DNA from: Desulfarculales bacterium UBA696 | GTDB taxonomy: Bacteria; Desulfobacterota; Syntrophobacteria; Syntrophobacterales; Syntrophobacteraceae | Length of the DNA: 64,000 nt | Assembly: GCA_002298995.1 (NCBI GenBank) | Contig: DBMO01000015.1 | Span: 1 to 64,000, forward strand | Direction of reading: 5' to 3' | Shown: positions 18,801 through 26,667 of the stretch, in pieces | Layout: each line of letters starts with the position of its first letter | Position numbering within the stretch: position 1 is the stretch's first letter | Notes under the pieces: generated by a model | What the model was told of the DNA's origin: nothing | The model's input: only the letters and a program-made list of their open reading frames with translations | The model's database searches: none | Program-made: the position numbers and the translations under genes

Positions 18801-19529
18801 ATGTCAGTAATTGAAGTTGAAGAAAAATCAATTGAGGAAGCAATCGCCCTTGCCTGCCAGAAATTGAAACTGCCGCGAGAAAAGATTGAAGTAGAGATAC
18901 TGTCGAAAGGGTCATCGGGCATTTTTGGAATAGTCGGAGCACGGAAGGCAAAAATCCGTGCGACTGCCAAAGTCCCTCCCGTCGAGCTTACCGCCGAAAA
19001 GGCAAAGGAAGTGCTTACCGAAATCCTCAGCCACATCGATCTTCCAAATGTCATCGAATGGGAGTCGAAGGAAGAGTTTCTCTATCTCAATATCATCAGC
19101 AACGGCTCCGGCCTGTTGATCGGAAAGCGCGGCAAGACGCTCAATGCTCTGCAGTACCTTGTCTCGAAAATTGCAAGCCGGTTGGCCGGGGAAAATGTCT
19201 CCGTGGTGGTGGATACGGAAAACTACCGCTCGAAGCGGGAAATAAGCCTGACAGACCTCGCGCGGGAGTTGGGCGACAAGGTGAAAAAATCCGGCCGGCC
19301 GCTTACCACCGGTCCAATGAGTTCCCAGGACCGCCGTGTGATTCACCTTGCCCTGAAGGGGGACCAGGAGATCCGCACGAAGAGCAAGGGCGAGGGTAAC
19401 CTCAGGCGGGTCGTTATCTATCCGGTAAGGAAGAGCAGAAAGCCGTCGGGCAGGAAGCCGGCCGCCGCAAAAGCACCGGATGCACCGAACACGGCTGGCG
19501 AGGCGAAAACTACTGACGCGGAAGAATAG
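18801..19529 (+). CDS. khpB: RNA-binding protein KhpB (Jag/SpoIIIJ-associated)
   Basis: Jag-N domain (about residues 1-50, beginning SVIEVEEKSIEEAIALA), a KH domain (GLLIGKRGKTLNALQYLVSK) and an R3H domain (MSSQDRRVIHLALKGDQEIRTKSKGEG), in the family order, then an Ala/Pro/Lys-rich tail. I choose the ATG at 18801 because GGAGGAG sits just before it; an in-frame ATG at 18786 would add five residues. Jag proteins bind RNA and act with KhpA; they usually follow yidC, as here. Confidence 0.94.
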   Translation: MSVIEVEEKSIEEAIALACQKLKLPREKIEVEILSKGSSGIFGIVGARKAKIRATAKVPPVELTAEKAKEVLTEILSHIDLPNVIEWESKEEFLYLNIISNGSGLLIGKRGKTLNALQYLVSKIASRLAGENVSVVVDTENYRSKREISLTDLARELGDKVKKSGRPLTTGPMSSQDRRVIHLALKGDQEIRTKSKGEGNLRRVVIYPVRKSRKPSGRKPAAAKAPDAPNTAGEAKTTDAEE

Positions 19530-19563
19530 CATCGGTCGGCACGCGGCCGGCAAACCGGTATAA

Positions 19564-20973
19564 ATGGATTTCAGACTTTTTCAGGATACCATCTGCGCCA
19601 TTGCGACCCCCATCGGCGAGGCGGGCATCGGTCTTGTACGGATAAGCGGACCCGATGCGCTGAACCTCGCCCGTTCTATTTTCAAATCCCGCGATTCGGA
19701 ACAGAGATTCAATTCTCACACCCTTTATTACGGATGGATAAAGGACCCCTCGTCGGGCGAACTGGTAGACGAGGTGCTGATGAGCTACATGGCGGCCCCG
19801 AGGACCTACACGCGCGAGGACGTCATCGAGATCAATTGCCACAGCGGGTACGCGGTGCTGAACCGGATACTCGAACTGGTCATTGGCCGCGGGGCAAGAA
19901 TCGCGGAGCCGGGTGAATTTACACGCCGCGCATTTTTGAATGGAAGAATCGACCTGTCGCAGGCCGAGGCGGTTATCGAGGTCATCCGGTCGCGGTCCGA
20001 ACAGGGGCTGCTCCTCGCGAACCGGCATCTTCGCGGCGATTTCCGATCGGTTATAGAAGGCTGGCGGGCGGCGCTCCTGCAGGCCCAGACCTATCTCGAG
20101 GCTTTCATAGATTTTTCCGAGGACCTCCCGGAAGAGGTCGAGCAAGAGGCCCCGGCCTACAGGTCGCTGCTCGACGAGATCCGAAAGGAAGTGATCGAGC
20201 CGCTCGAATCGGTCCTTCGCCGATACGAAGAAGGACGTGTGCTGCGGGAAGGCCTCACGCTGGTGCTCGTCGGCAAACCCAACGTCGGAAAATCTTCCAT
20301 GCTTAACGCCCTTCTGGGCAAGGACCGGGCAATCGTTAACTCCGCCCCGGGAACCACTCGCGACGTAATCGAGGACAGTTTCATCCTCGCGGGGGTCCAG
20401 GTCAGGATTCTCGATACCGCCGGCATTCACCACCAGCCGGACGAAATTGAATCATTCGGAATCGAGCGGGCGCTTCGCTCCGTATCGGAAGCCGACGTCG
20501 TGCTCTGGCTCCTCGATCACAGCCGCCCGCTTACGAGCGAGGATCAGAAGGTCTACGAGGCGCTGAGCAATTCGCGCTACATCGTGCTACTGAACAAGAG
20601 CGATCTGACCCCCGCGTTCGAAGTTGAAAAAGTCCATGAGCTTTTCGCCGGTTTTGCCCCCATCCTCGGGATTTCGGTTAAGAATCCCCACGATATCGAA
20701 CGCCTCAAAACATACCTTGCGGAAACATTCGTGATGCGGCCCATAGAGTGCTGCCGCTCCGAGATCATCCCCAACCTCAGGCAGAAGGAATGCCTCGAAA
20801 ATGCTCGAAGCGCGCTCGCGAGGGCCGAGGAGCTAATGGTTTCGGGATCTTACGGAGAACTGGTCAGCCTGGAGCTGCAGTCGGGCCGCAAACAACTCGA
20901 AGCTATCCTTGGCTGGGAAAATGACGGCGAGTTGCTCGACCGCATCTTTTCGCAGTTTTGCATCGGAAAATGA
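19564..20973 (+). CDS. mnmE: tRNA uridine-5-carboxymethylaminomethyl modification GTPase MnmE
   Basis: With MnmG it modifies U34 of certain tRNAs. N-terminal tetrahydrofolate-binding domain (about 1-120), helical domain, and an inserted G domain with G1 GKPNVGKSS (237-245), G3 DTAGI, and G4 NKSD. The C-terminal CIGK motif with the catalytic cysteine is intact at the very end. Length is 469 residues. Its TGA overlaps the rsmG ATG (ATGA). The usual partner mnmG is not next to it. Confidence 0.97.
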   Translation: MDFRLFQDTICAIATPIGEAGIGLVRISGPDALNLARSIFKSRDSEQRFNSHTLYYGWIKDPSSGELVDEVLMSYMAAPRTYTREDVIEINCHSGYAVLNRILELVIGRGARIAEPGEFTRRAFLNGRIDLSQAEAVIEVIRSRSEQGLLLANRHLRGDFRSVIEGWRAALLQAQTYLEAFIDFSEDLPEEVEQEAPAYRSLLDEIRKEVIEPLESVLRRYEEGRVLREGLTLVLVGKPNVGKSSMLNALLGKDRAIVNSAPGTTRDVIEDSFILAGVQVRILDTAGIHHQPDEIESFGIERALRSVSEADVVLWLLDHSRPLTSEDQKVYEALSNSRYIVLLNKSDLTPAFEVEKVHELFAGFAPILGISVKNPHDIERLKTYLAETFVMRPIECCRSEIIPNLRQKECLENARSALARAEELMVSGSYGELVSLELQSGRKQLEAILGWENDGELLDRIFSQFCIGK

Positions 20974-21650
20974 CGGACGGCCAATCCATGGCGAGCGATC
21001 TTGCCGAGCAAATATCAGAGCAGGCCCATTCGGCCGGAATTCCCCTGTCGGATGAGCAGGCAAGGCTTTGCCGAATTCATCTCGAACTCACGTTCGAGTG
21101 GAACCGCCGCTTCAACCTGACCCGGATTACCGACCCCCGGGAAGCTATCATAAAGCACCTGCTGGATTCCCTCCTGCCGGCATCAACCCTCCCCCGCTCC
21201 GGCCCGGCGTTGGACGTGGGAACCGGCGCGGGATTTCCCGGAATACCCATCAAAATCTTCTCGCCCGACCTGGAAATGACACTTCTTGATTCCAGCCAAA
21301 AAAAGGTGAGCTTCCTGGCCGCCGCGGCGGAAAAACTGGGCACCGGGGGATTCAGGCCGCTCCACGGCAGGTGGGAGGACCTCGCCAAGGACCCGAAGAA
21401 CAAGAACTCATTTCAACTTATCACCATGCGGGCTGTCCGGCTCGAAAAGCGGCATCTATCCATTCTCGCGGCGGCTACCCTTCGAAGCGGCGGGATCTTT
21501 GCCTGGTGGGCTGGACCCGAGTCGGAAGAAAGGGCCAGAAAAGAACTTTCAGAAGCCGAAATTCCAGGCATTGCCCCCCGGGAACGCTTTTCCTACACCC
21601 TGCCTGACATTTCAAGACCCAGGTCAATTCTTTCCTGGGAAAAGTTGTAG
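20970..21650 (+). CDS. rsmG: 16S rRNA m7G527 methyltransferase RsmG
   Basis: SAM-dependent methylation of G527 in the 530 loop of 16S rRNA. SAM motif DVGTGAGFPGIPIKI and the following LLDSSQKKVSFL are typical; the N-terminal LTRITDPREAIIKHLLDSL is conserved too. The start overlaps the mnmE stop as ATGA. The product is 226 residues, near the family norm. It ends the plus-strand cluster; no strong terminator follows. Confidence 0.95.
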   Translation: MTDGQSMASDLAEQISEQAHSAGIPLSDEQARLCRIHLELTFEWNRRFNLTRITDPREAIIKHLLDSLLPASTLPRSGPALDVGTGAGFPGIPIKIFSPDLEMTLLDSSQKKVSFLAAAAEKLGTGGFRPLHGRWEDLAKDPKNKNSFQLITMRAVRLEKRHLSILAAATLRSGGIFAWWAGPESEERARKELSEAEIPGIAPRERFSYTLPDISRPRSILSWEKL

Positions 21651-21762
21651 CTAAATCGGCTTGTTGAGCGGGAAGTGATATTGCAGGGCTATATTGAATA
21701 GAGAATGCGCCGAATAATTTCTGTGCCTTGACTTGATCACTCCGGTTATGGCACGGTTTCCT

Positions 21763-21884
21763 GGGGCTGTTGCCCAAATAGCCTTTTTTAAAGCTGCTAA
21801 GTGAATGGGCAGGCGTTAGCCTAACAACGTCATTCCCGTAGTGCTTCTGGGCGGGAATCCAAATCTGATTTGGGCAACAACCCC
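21763..21884. repeat. inverted pair of a dispersed GGGCTGTTGCCCAAAT element
   Basis: A 17-bp word (GGGGCTGTTGCCCAAAT, 21763-21779) recurs inverted with one change at 21868-21884, between rsmG and pncB. Near-copies occur at 26214-26230 and 34359-34378, both in intergenic DNA. Confidence 0.6.
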
Positions 21885-21902
21885 TCCTGGACATGGATCT
21901 GC

Positions 21903-23300
21903 TCACGAGCGTGGGGGGTCGTGTTGCTCCAACACCGCCTCGACTTCCTCCCGCCTCTTCTCATTTGAAATGCGATCGTCCAACTCCTGCAAGGTTTTGC
22001 TGATTTCGACCCGGTAGTTGGCTCGTGTAAGAATATCCCGCAGCGGCTCGGGCATTCTCATAAACTCCGATGCGATCCGCGAGCGGATCGTTTCGAGAGG
22101 CTCCGGCTTTCGTGTTGGTTTTCCGTCGACCATTACGGTTTCGAGCAGCGGCTCTGCGGCGGTGTCGCTTTCGTCGTGCAGGCAGAGGCGGTCATGGTTC
22201 ATTTTGCCGTCTTCTCCATAAAAGCGGTACACTTGCTTTTTCCCCACCCAGGTCTTCTTTCCGCTGGACAGCTTCAAAATGGGCCGGCCGTCGTATTCTA
22301 CCAGTTTATAGGCTATGTCGAGGTAAGGCGCATCGGCGGATACGCAAAGCCGGGTACCGGCCGCGTACATGTCGATGGCGGCGCCTTTGCCCGCGAGCTC
22401 TTCGATTGCGAATTCATCGAGATTGCCGCTGGCCATAATCTTGATATCGGGAAAACCGGCTTGATCGAGTATCTCGCGCACCTGCCGGCTGAGCCCGGCC
22501 ATGTCACCGCTATCCAGGCGCACGCCGAGAAGGCTTTTCCCGTCCGCGGCCATGATTTTTGCCGCATCGACGGCTTTGAGCGCCCCTGCAATAGTATCGT
22601 AGGTATCGATAAGGAGAACCGTTCCCTCTGGAAAAGCCCTTGCGAAAGCGAGGAAGGCATCCAGCTCGCACTCGAAGCTGGTTACGTAGGAATGCGCCAT
22701 TGTGCCGAAAACCGGTATCCCGTAAAGTCTTCCCGCAAGAAGGTTGCTCGTCCCGACAAAACCCGCAATGAAGCTCGACCGGGCTGCCTTGACGGATGCG
22801 TCCACACCATGAGCCCGCCTCATTCCAAAATCGATCAGCCCTTTCCCGCGTGCCGCATGAACGATCCTGGCGGCTTTGCTCGCAAACATCGTCTCCAGCT
22901 GCATCACGTTCAGCACCAATGTCTCTATTATCTGGGCCTCGATGATCGGCCCGGTAACCTCGATCAGCGGTTCCTGGGCGAAAAAGATCCGCCCCTCGGG
23001 AATTGCCCTGATGGTTCCGGTGAAGCGGAAATCCCGGAGGTAATCGATAAATTCAGGCCTGAACCTGCCAAGCGAGGCGATATATTCGAGCGAATCTTTG
23101 TCGAAGCGGAATTCCGGGATAATTTCGAGAAGGTGTTCCAGGCCGGCGGAAACAAAATAGGAGCGGTATTTCGGGTAATCGCGGATAAACAGGCTGAAGG
23201 CGGCCTCGCCTGACATTCCCTCTTCCAGGTAGCCGGCCGCCATTGTCAGTTCATAGAGATCGGCAACCAGTTCAGGAGTGTATTTCTCCCATGGCTTCAT
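21903..23300 (-). CDS. pncB: nicotinate phosphoribosyltransferase
   Basis: Makes nicotinate mononucleotide from nicotinate, PRPP and ATP in the NAD salvage (Preiss-Handler) route. Family features: the N-terminal LYELTMAAGYLEEGM substrate stretch, the FGMRRAHGVDAS segment, the histidine-containing GTMAHSYVTSF (the phosphorylated His), and GVRLDSGDMAGLS. The length is 465 residues. A GGGAGGGGAA ribosome site precedes the ATG. The 5' end overlaps the end of the pncA-like gene by 29 bp, so the two are coupled. Confidence 0.95.
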   Translation of the reverse strand: MKPWEKYTPELVADLYELTMAAGYLEEGMSGEAAFSLFIRDYPKYRSYFVSAGLEHLLEIIPEFRFDKDSLEYIASLGRFRPEFIDYLRDFRFTGTIRAIPEGRIFFAQEPLIEVTGPIIEAQIIETLVLNVMQLETMFASKAARIVHAARGKGLIDFGMRRAHGVDASVKAARSSFIAGFVGTSNLLAGRLYGIPVFGTMAHSYVTSFECELDAFLAFARAFPEGTVLLIDTYDTIAGALKAVDAAKIMAADGKSLLGVRLDSGDMAGLSRQVREILDQAGFPDIKIMASGNLDEFAIEELAGKGAAIDMYAAGTRLCVSADAPYLDIAYKLVEYDGRPILKLSSGKKTWVGKKQVYRFYGEDGKMNHDRLCLHDESDTAAEPLLETVMVDGKPTRKPEPLETIRSRIASEFMRMPEPLRDILTRANYRVEISKTLQELDDRISNEKRREEVEAVLEQHDPPRS

Positions 23301-23880
23301 TTCCCCTCCCTTTTGTAAATTCGCCGTGTTCCGAGGTCAATTCGGATTCGGGGCGGGCTTTCACCAGTTTCGCCCCGTAGACCTTTTTCATACGATCGAG
23401 GGCAAACCGGTGAGCTGCAGGATCCATGTCGGCCACCGCATCTACCGCAATCACGACGGAATAGTCGCGGTTTCGCAGATCTCCGGTCGTGTCCATCACG
23501 CAAATGGAGGTTAGCACTCCCGTTACCCAGACCTCACGAGGGGAAAAGTCTCGGAGCAGATCGGCCAGATTGTTGCCGAAAAAGCCCGAGAACCTGGTCT
23601 TATCGACCACTAGATGCTGGTCGAAAGGTGCAAGCTCCGGAATTATTTCTGATCCCCAGGAACCTTTTACGGCATGAGGCGGAAAGAGTTCAAACTCCTT
23701 ATCGTTTGTCGCGTGGGCGTCACGAAGATAAATAACGTGGTCTCCCGAGGCGGTGAATTCATCGATCAGCAAGCGTATTTGTGGGATTATTCGCCTTGTT
23801 TCGTCTCCGCAGTAAAGGGAGCCTCGAGGGTCCATGAAGTCGTTCAGCAAATCTATTACAAGAAGGACGCGTGATGCCAT
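23272..23880 (-). CDS. pncA: nicotinamidase-like cysteine hydrolase
   Basis: Isochorismatase-fold amidase, 202 residues. The catalytic triad is visible as D10, K94 and C127 (TSICVMD), with probable metal ligands D54, H56 and H69, the pattern of nicotinamidases. Its overlap with pncB makes deamidation of nicotinamide to nicotinate the natural role: the two genes then form a complete nicotinamide-to-NaMN step. Start at 23880 with AGGAGG 8 bp upstream. The family also includes other amidases, so specificity is inferred from context. Confidence 0.88.
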   Translation of the reverse strand: MASRVLLVIDLLNDFMDPRGSLYCGDETRRIIPQIRLLIDEFTASGDHVIYLRDAHATNDKEFELFPPHAVKGSWGSEIIPELAPFDQHLVVDKTRFSGFFGNNLADLLRDFSPREVWVTGVLTSICVMDTTGDLRNRDYSVVIAVDAVADMDPAAHRFALDRMKKVYGAKLVKARPESELTSEHGEFTKGRGNEAMGEIHS

Positions 23881-24070
23881 TTTCGTTCCTCCTCATCGAT
23901 TTACCGGCGCCCGATCCCCTTCGCACGGCGGAATCGGATCGCAACGGTTTATCAGATCGATTTTAGCAAAAAAATCTTCGAACTAATTAATTTTATTACA
24001 TGCGAACACCCTTGAAAAGGTAGCGATATGAATGTAAATCTGCGTAATGAGGGAGCATATCCGCCGGCTA

Positions 24071-24310
24071 ATGGAATTTGAGATAGTAGAAGTAAAGACC
24101 AGGGACGAATACCGCGGCGCCCAGGAGCCGGTTTCATTTGTTATGGGCGACCGGGAATACCGCGTTGAGCAAGTGCTGGATAGGTGGTATGAAGGACGTG
24201 TGGATTCGACCCGCATGCCGATGATTTATTTCAGGGTGAAGACGGAATCAGGCGAAACTTTCATCCTGAGATACCATGAATTCTTCCGCGCGTGGAGCAT
24301 ACGGATCTGA
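24071..24310 (+). CDS. conserved small protein of unknown function
   Basis: A 79-residue protein (MEFEIVEVKTRDEYRGAQEP...), or 87 residues from the ATG at 24047; neither start has an ideally spaced ribosome site. It is rich in beta-prone charged segments with aromatic residues (DRWYEG, YFRVKTESGETFILRYHEFF, WSIRI), resembling small bacterial beta-barrel domains. I have seen similar proteins in delta-proteobacteria without a known function. It precedes the DUF3842 gene by 40 bp and may share its transcript. Confidence 0.75.
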   Translation: MEFEIVEVKTRDEYRGAQEPVSFVMGDREYRVEQVLDRWYEGRVDSTRMPMIYFRVKTESGETFILRYHEFFRAWSIRI

Positions 24311-24350
24311 GAGCGAGAGAATTGAACCCCGATCCCGGAGGTTTGACATT

Positions 24351-24779
24351 TTGATCCGCATCGCCGTGATAGATGGACAGGGAGGTGGCATAGGGACCAC
24401 CGTGATCAGGAAGATCAAGGAGACCTACGGCGAACGCGCGGAGGTCTGGGCGCTCGGCACCAATGCCATTGCCACGGCACAAATGATGAAAGCCGGGGCC
24501 AACAAAGGGGCGACCGGGGAGAACGCCATCTGCTACTGCGTCGGGCGAGTCGATGTGATTGTCGGCCCCGTCTCGATCCTGGTTTCAAACGCAATGATGG
24601 GAGAAATGACGCCTCTGATGGTTCAGGCGATCGGGTCCTCCCCGGCGCCTAAGCTACTTTTACCACTGACCCAGGAGTCGGTGGTAATCGTCGGCACGCT
24701 TCGGGAACCGCTCCCGCACATGGTTGACAGGCTTATTTCCGAACACCTGGCGCCGCTTATTCCCGGGGCCGAAAGCTGA
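24351..24779 (+). CDS. DUF3842 family protein
   Basis: Start at a TTG (24351) with GGAGG 10 bp upstream; product 142 residues, beginning LIRIAVIDGQGGGIG. The N-terminal GQGGGIG is a nucleotide-loop-like Gly-rich motif after a beta strand, suggesting a Rossmann-like fold. No activity is known to me for this family. It ends two bases before cobU, so it is probably co-transcribed with the cobamide genes cobU and cobS; a link to cobamide metabolism is only an inference. Confidence 0.82.
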   Translation: MIRIAVIDGQGGGIGTTVIRKIKETYGERAEVWALGTNAIATAQMMKAGANKGATGENAICYCVGRVDVIVGPVSILVSNAMMGEMTPLMVQAIGSSPAPKLLLPLTQESVVIVGTLREPLPHMVDRLISEHLAPLIPGAES

Positions 24780-24781
24780 AA

Positions 24782-25312
24782 ATGACAGGCTATCCCGAAT
24801 TCAATAGCCCGCTCCTGGTGCTCGGAGGCGCCAAAAGCGGAAAGAGCTTCTACGCCGAATCGCTGTTCGAGACTCTAGGTCCGCCTTTTATCTATATTGC
24901 CACCGCCCAGGTATTTGACGATGAGATGAAAGCAAGGGTCGATCTCCATAAGGAGCGCAGAAAGGGCAACTGGGAGACAATCGAGTGCCCTCTGATGCTG
25001 GCCGATGCGTTGATCGGCCTTGCAGGAAAAGGCCGCCCGGTCCTGATTGACTGCATAACGCTTTGGCTTGGCAACATACTCTGTTTTTCGAGCGCCGATC
25101 CGGAAAAGGCGGTCGCCGATTTGTGCAATGCAATATCAGCCGCCGACCACCCGCTGGTGATCGTATCAAACGAAGTAGGGGGCGGGATCGTACCCGAAAA
25201 TGAGCTTGCACGAAAGTTTCGGGACCTTGCCGGAAGCGCCAACCAAAGACTTGCAAAAACATGCGCCTCGGTCACCCTGGTTACCGCCGGTCTGCCCCTG
25301 CGCCTTAAATAG
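24782..25312 (+). CDS. cobU: adenosylcobinamide kinase / adenosylcobinamide-phosphate guanylyltransferase
   Basis: Two steps of cobamide nucleotide-loop assembly: phosphorylates adenosylcobinamide and transfers GMP to it. P-loop GGAKSGKS is at residues 15-22; the histidine of VDLHKERR is the probable guanylylated residue; NEVGGGIVPENELARKFRDLAG is a strong family signature. Length is 176 residues, normal. cobS follows 16 bp after its stop. Confidence 0.95.
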   Translation: MTGYPEFNSPLLVLGGAKSGKSFYAESLFETLGPPFIYIATAQVFDDEMKARVDLHKERRKGNWETIECPLMLADALIGLAGKGRPVLIDCITLWLGNILCFSSADPEKAVADLCNAISAADHPLVIVSNEVGGGIVPENELARKFRDLAGSANQRLAKTCASVTLVTAGLPLRLK

Positions 25313-25328
25313 AACAGATAAGCTGGAA

Positions 25329-26066
25329 ATGCTGAAAAATTTTGCAGCCGCCATGTCTTTTCTCACAGTGATAAGGGTCCCGTTTGCCCAATCGATCCTG
25401 GGTCCCGCTGAACTCGCCGCGAGTTTTTCCTGCTTTCCCCTGGCCGGGCTCATTCTGGGTGCGATCTATTCCGGGACGGCCATGCTTCTGGCCGGACGCG
25501 TCCCGGCACTGGTGTTGGCGGTGGTCGTTTGCGCGCTCATGGTGGTTCTCACGCGGGGATTTCACCTCGATGGACTGGCCGACCTGGGAGACGGATTCTG
25601 GGGCGGATCGACACCCGAACGTCGCCTGGAGATCATGAAAGACAGCCGGGTGGGAACATTCGGAGTACTCGCGCTGGTTCTCGCGCTCTCCTTTAAAATC
25701 GCCTCCATCGACAGCCTCATTTCGACCGGCAATTACGCTCCGCTTCTACTTGCCCCGGTATTCGCCCGCTTTGCGATGGTTGCCGCGGCACACGGGAGCA
25801 ATTACGCGAGACGGGAAGGACTGGGCAGACCCTTTTTGGAACACATGCGCATCGGGCACATGCTCTTTGCCGCGATCTTCTGCCTGGCCGCCGCGCTTGC
25901 CGCCGGTCCGCGCAACATTATCTATTTTGCACCGGCGCTCGCCGCTGTCGCGATTCTCAGGTACTTTTCGCAAAGGTTCCTCGGAGGAATCACCGGTGAT
26001 GTTTTCGGGGCGATAAGCGAAACGACGGAGATACTCATCCTGGTCCTCGGAGCGTGTTCACTCTAA
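25329..26066 (+). CDS. cobS: adenosylcobinamide-GDP ribazoletransferase (cobalamin synthase)
   Basis: Integral membrane enzyme that joins GDP-cobinamide to the lower-ligand riboside. About six membrane segments; the metal-binding signature GFHLDGLADLGDGFWGG followed by RLEIMKDSRVGTFG is diagnostic. I start it at 25329 (MLKNFAAAMSFLTVIRVP), giving 245 residues as in the family; the open frame extends upstream inside cobU. Its 3' end (last 45 bp) is repeated exactly 400 bp downstream. Confidence 0.95.
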   Translation: MLKNFAAAMSFLTVIRVPFAQSILGPAELAASFSCFPLAGLILGAIYSGTAMLLAGRVPALVLAVVVCALMVVLTRGFHLDGLADLGDGFWGGSTPERRLEIMKDSRVGTFGVLALVLALSFKIASIDSLISTGNYAPLLLAPVFARFAMVAAAHGSNYARREGLGRPFLEHMRIGHMLFAAIFCLAAALAAGPRNIIYFAPALAAVAILRYFSQRFLGGITGDVFGAISETTEILILVLGACSL

Positions 26067-26278
26067 AATCCTGTGAAGATGCATAATGAACCAGGAAGAT
26101 GGGCAGGCTGGAAAGCCTGCCTCCAGATGATGGGTGCACAAAGCCCCTATGCGCTCCGTAGCGGCGGGGATGTCCTTGGAGACCTTCGGTCTATGCGGCT
26201 GGCAAGGTCGGGACGGGCTGTTGCCCAAATGGAAAGCTCCGTTAATCCACAAATTAGCGAAGGCATGGGAGGTGAAAG

Positions 26279-26416
26279 GGGTGGCCCGGATTCATATCCG
26301 GGCGCGAAGCGCAAGAGGCAGTCCCCAACGGTCCCTGCATCCGGTTCCCTCTCTGTTTCGGTTACAATCGCCGGGCTTCTTGTGCTCGCGCACCCGGATA
26401 TGAATCCGGGCCACCC
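26279..26416. repeat. 24-bp perfect inverted repeat
   Basis: Arms at 26279-26302 (begins GGGTGGCCCGGATTC) and 26393-26416 are exact reverse complements of each other, separated by 90 bp. The inner flanks (GCGCGAAGCGCAAGA and the matching CTTGTGCTCGCGC side) continue the pairing imperfectly. The arrangement resembles a small non-coding palindromic element. Confidence 0.75.
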
Positions 26417-26421
26417 GCGAC

Positions 26422-26466
26422 ACTACCGAGATACTCATCCTGGTCCTCGGAGCATGTTCGCTCTAG
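26422..26466 (+). repeat. duplicated 3' end of cobS
   Basis: About 41 of 45 bases match 26022-26066, including the stop codon position (TAA in the gene, TAG here). The offset is exactly 400 bp. Without a start or the rest of the gene this is a fragment, not a second gene. Confidence 0.8.
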
Positions 26467-26667
26467 CCCTGATGGTGTCAAGCAAGCTAGAAAATGTGGG
26501 GCATGCCTTCAAACCTGCCGCATCGAAATAGCGGGAAATCCGCTACATTTGCCTGTTCGAAAAAATGCAAAAGACGGCAGGCCTCAAAGCCTGCCCCACA
26601 TGATATGTGCGCAAAGCCTTTCTTGCGCGCCACGCGCATTTAAACAAGGGAAGGGACTGGAGAGGAA

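Larger units (their letters stand above)
26067..26667. other. repeat-rich intergenic region between cobS and birA
   Basis: No credible gene. It contains two similar hairpin units (26097-26145 and 26570-26618, each of the form GGCAGGC..GCCTGCC followed by a shared AAAGCC), a GGGCTGTTGCCCAAAT copy (26214), a 24-bp inverted repeat, and a copy of the cobS 3' end. Short open frames here have no family and follow the repeats. Confidence 0.6.

Noticed and set aside
22176..23213. 345-codon open frame antisense to pncB
   Set aside because: Complementary to a well-supported enzyme; composition is not protein-like.
24311..24350. Cobalamin riboswitch before the cobU-cobS unit
   Set aside because: There is too little space and no B12-box-like sequence.
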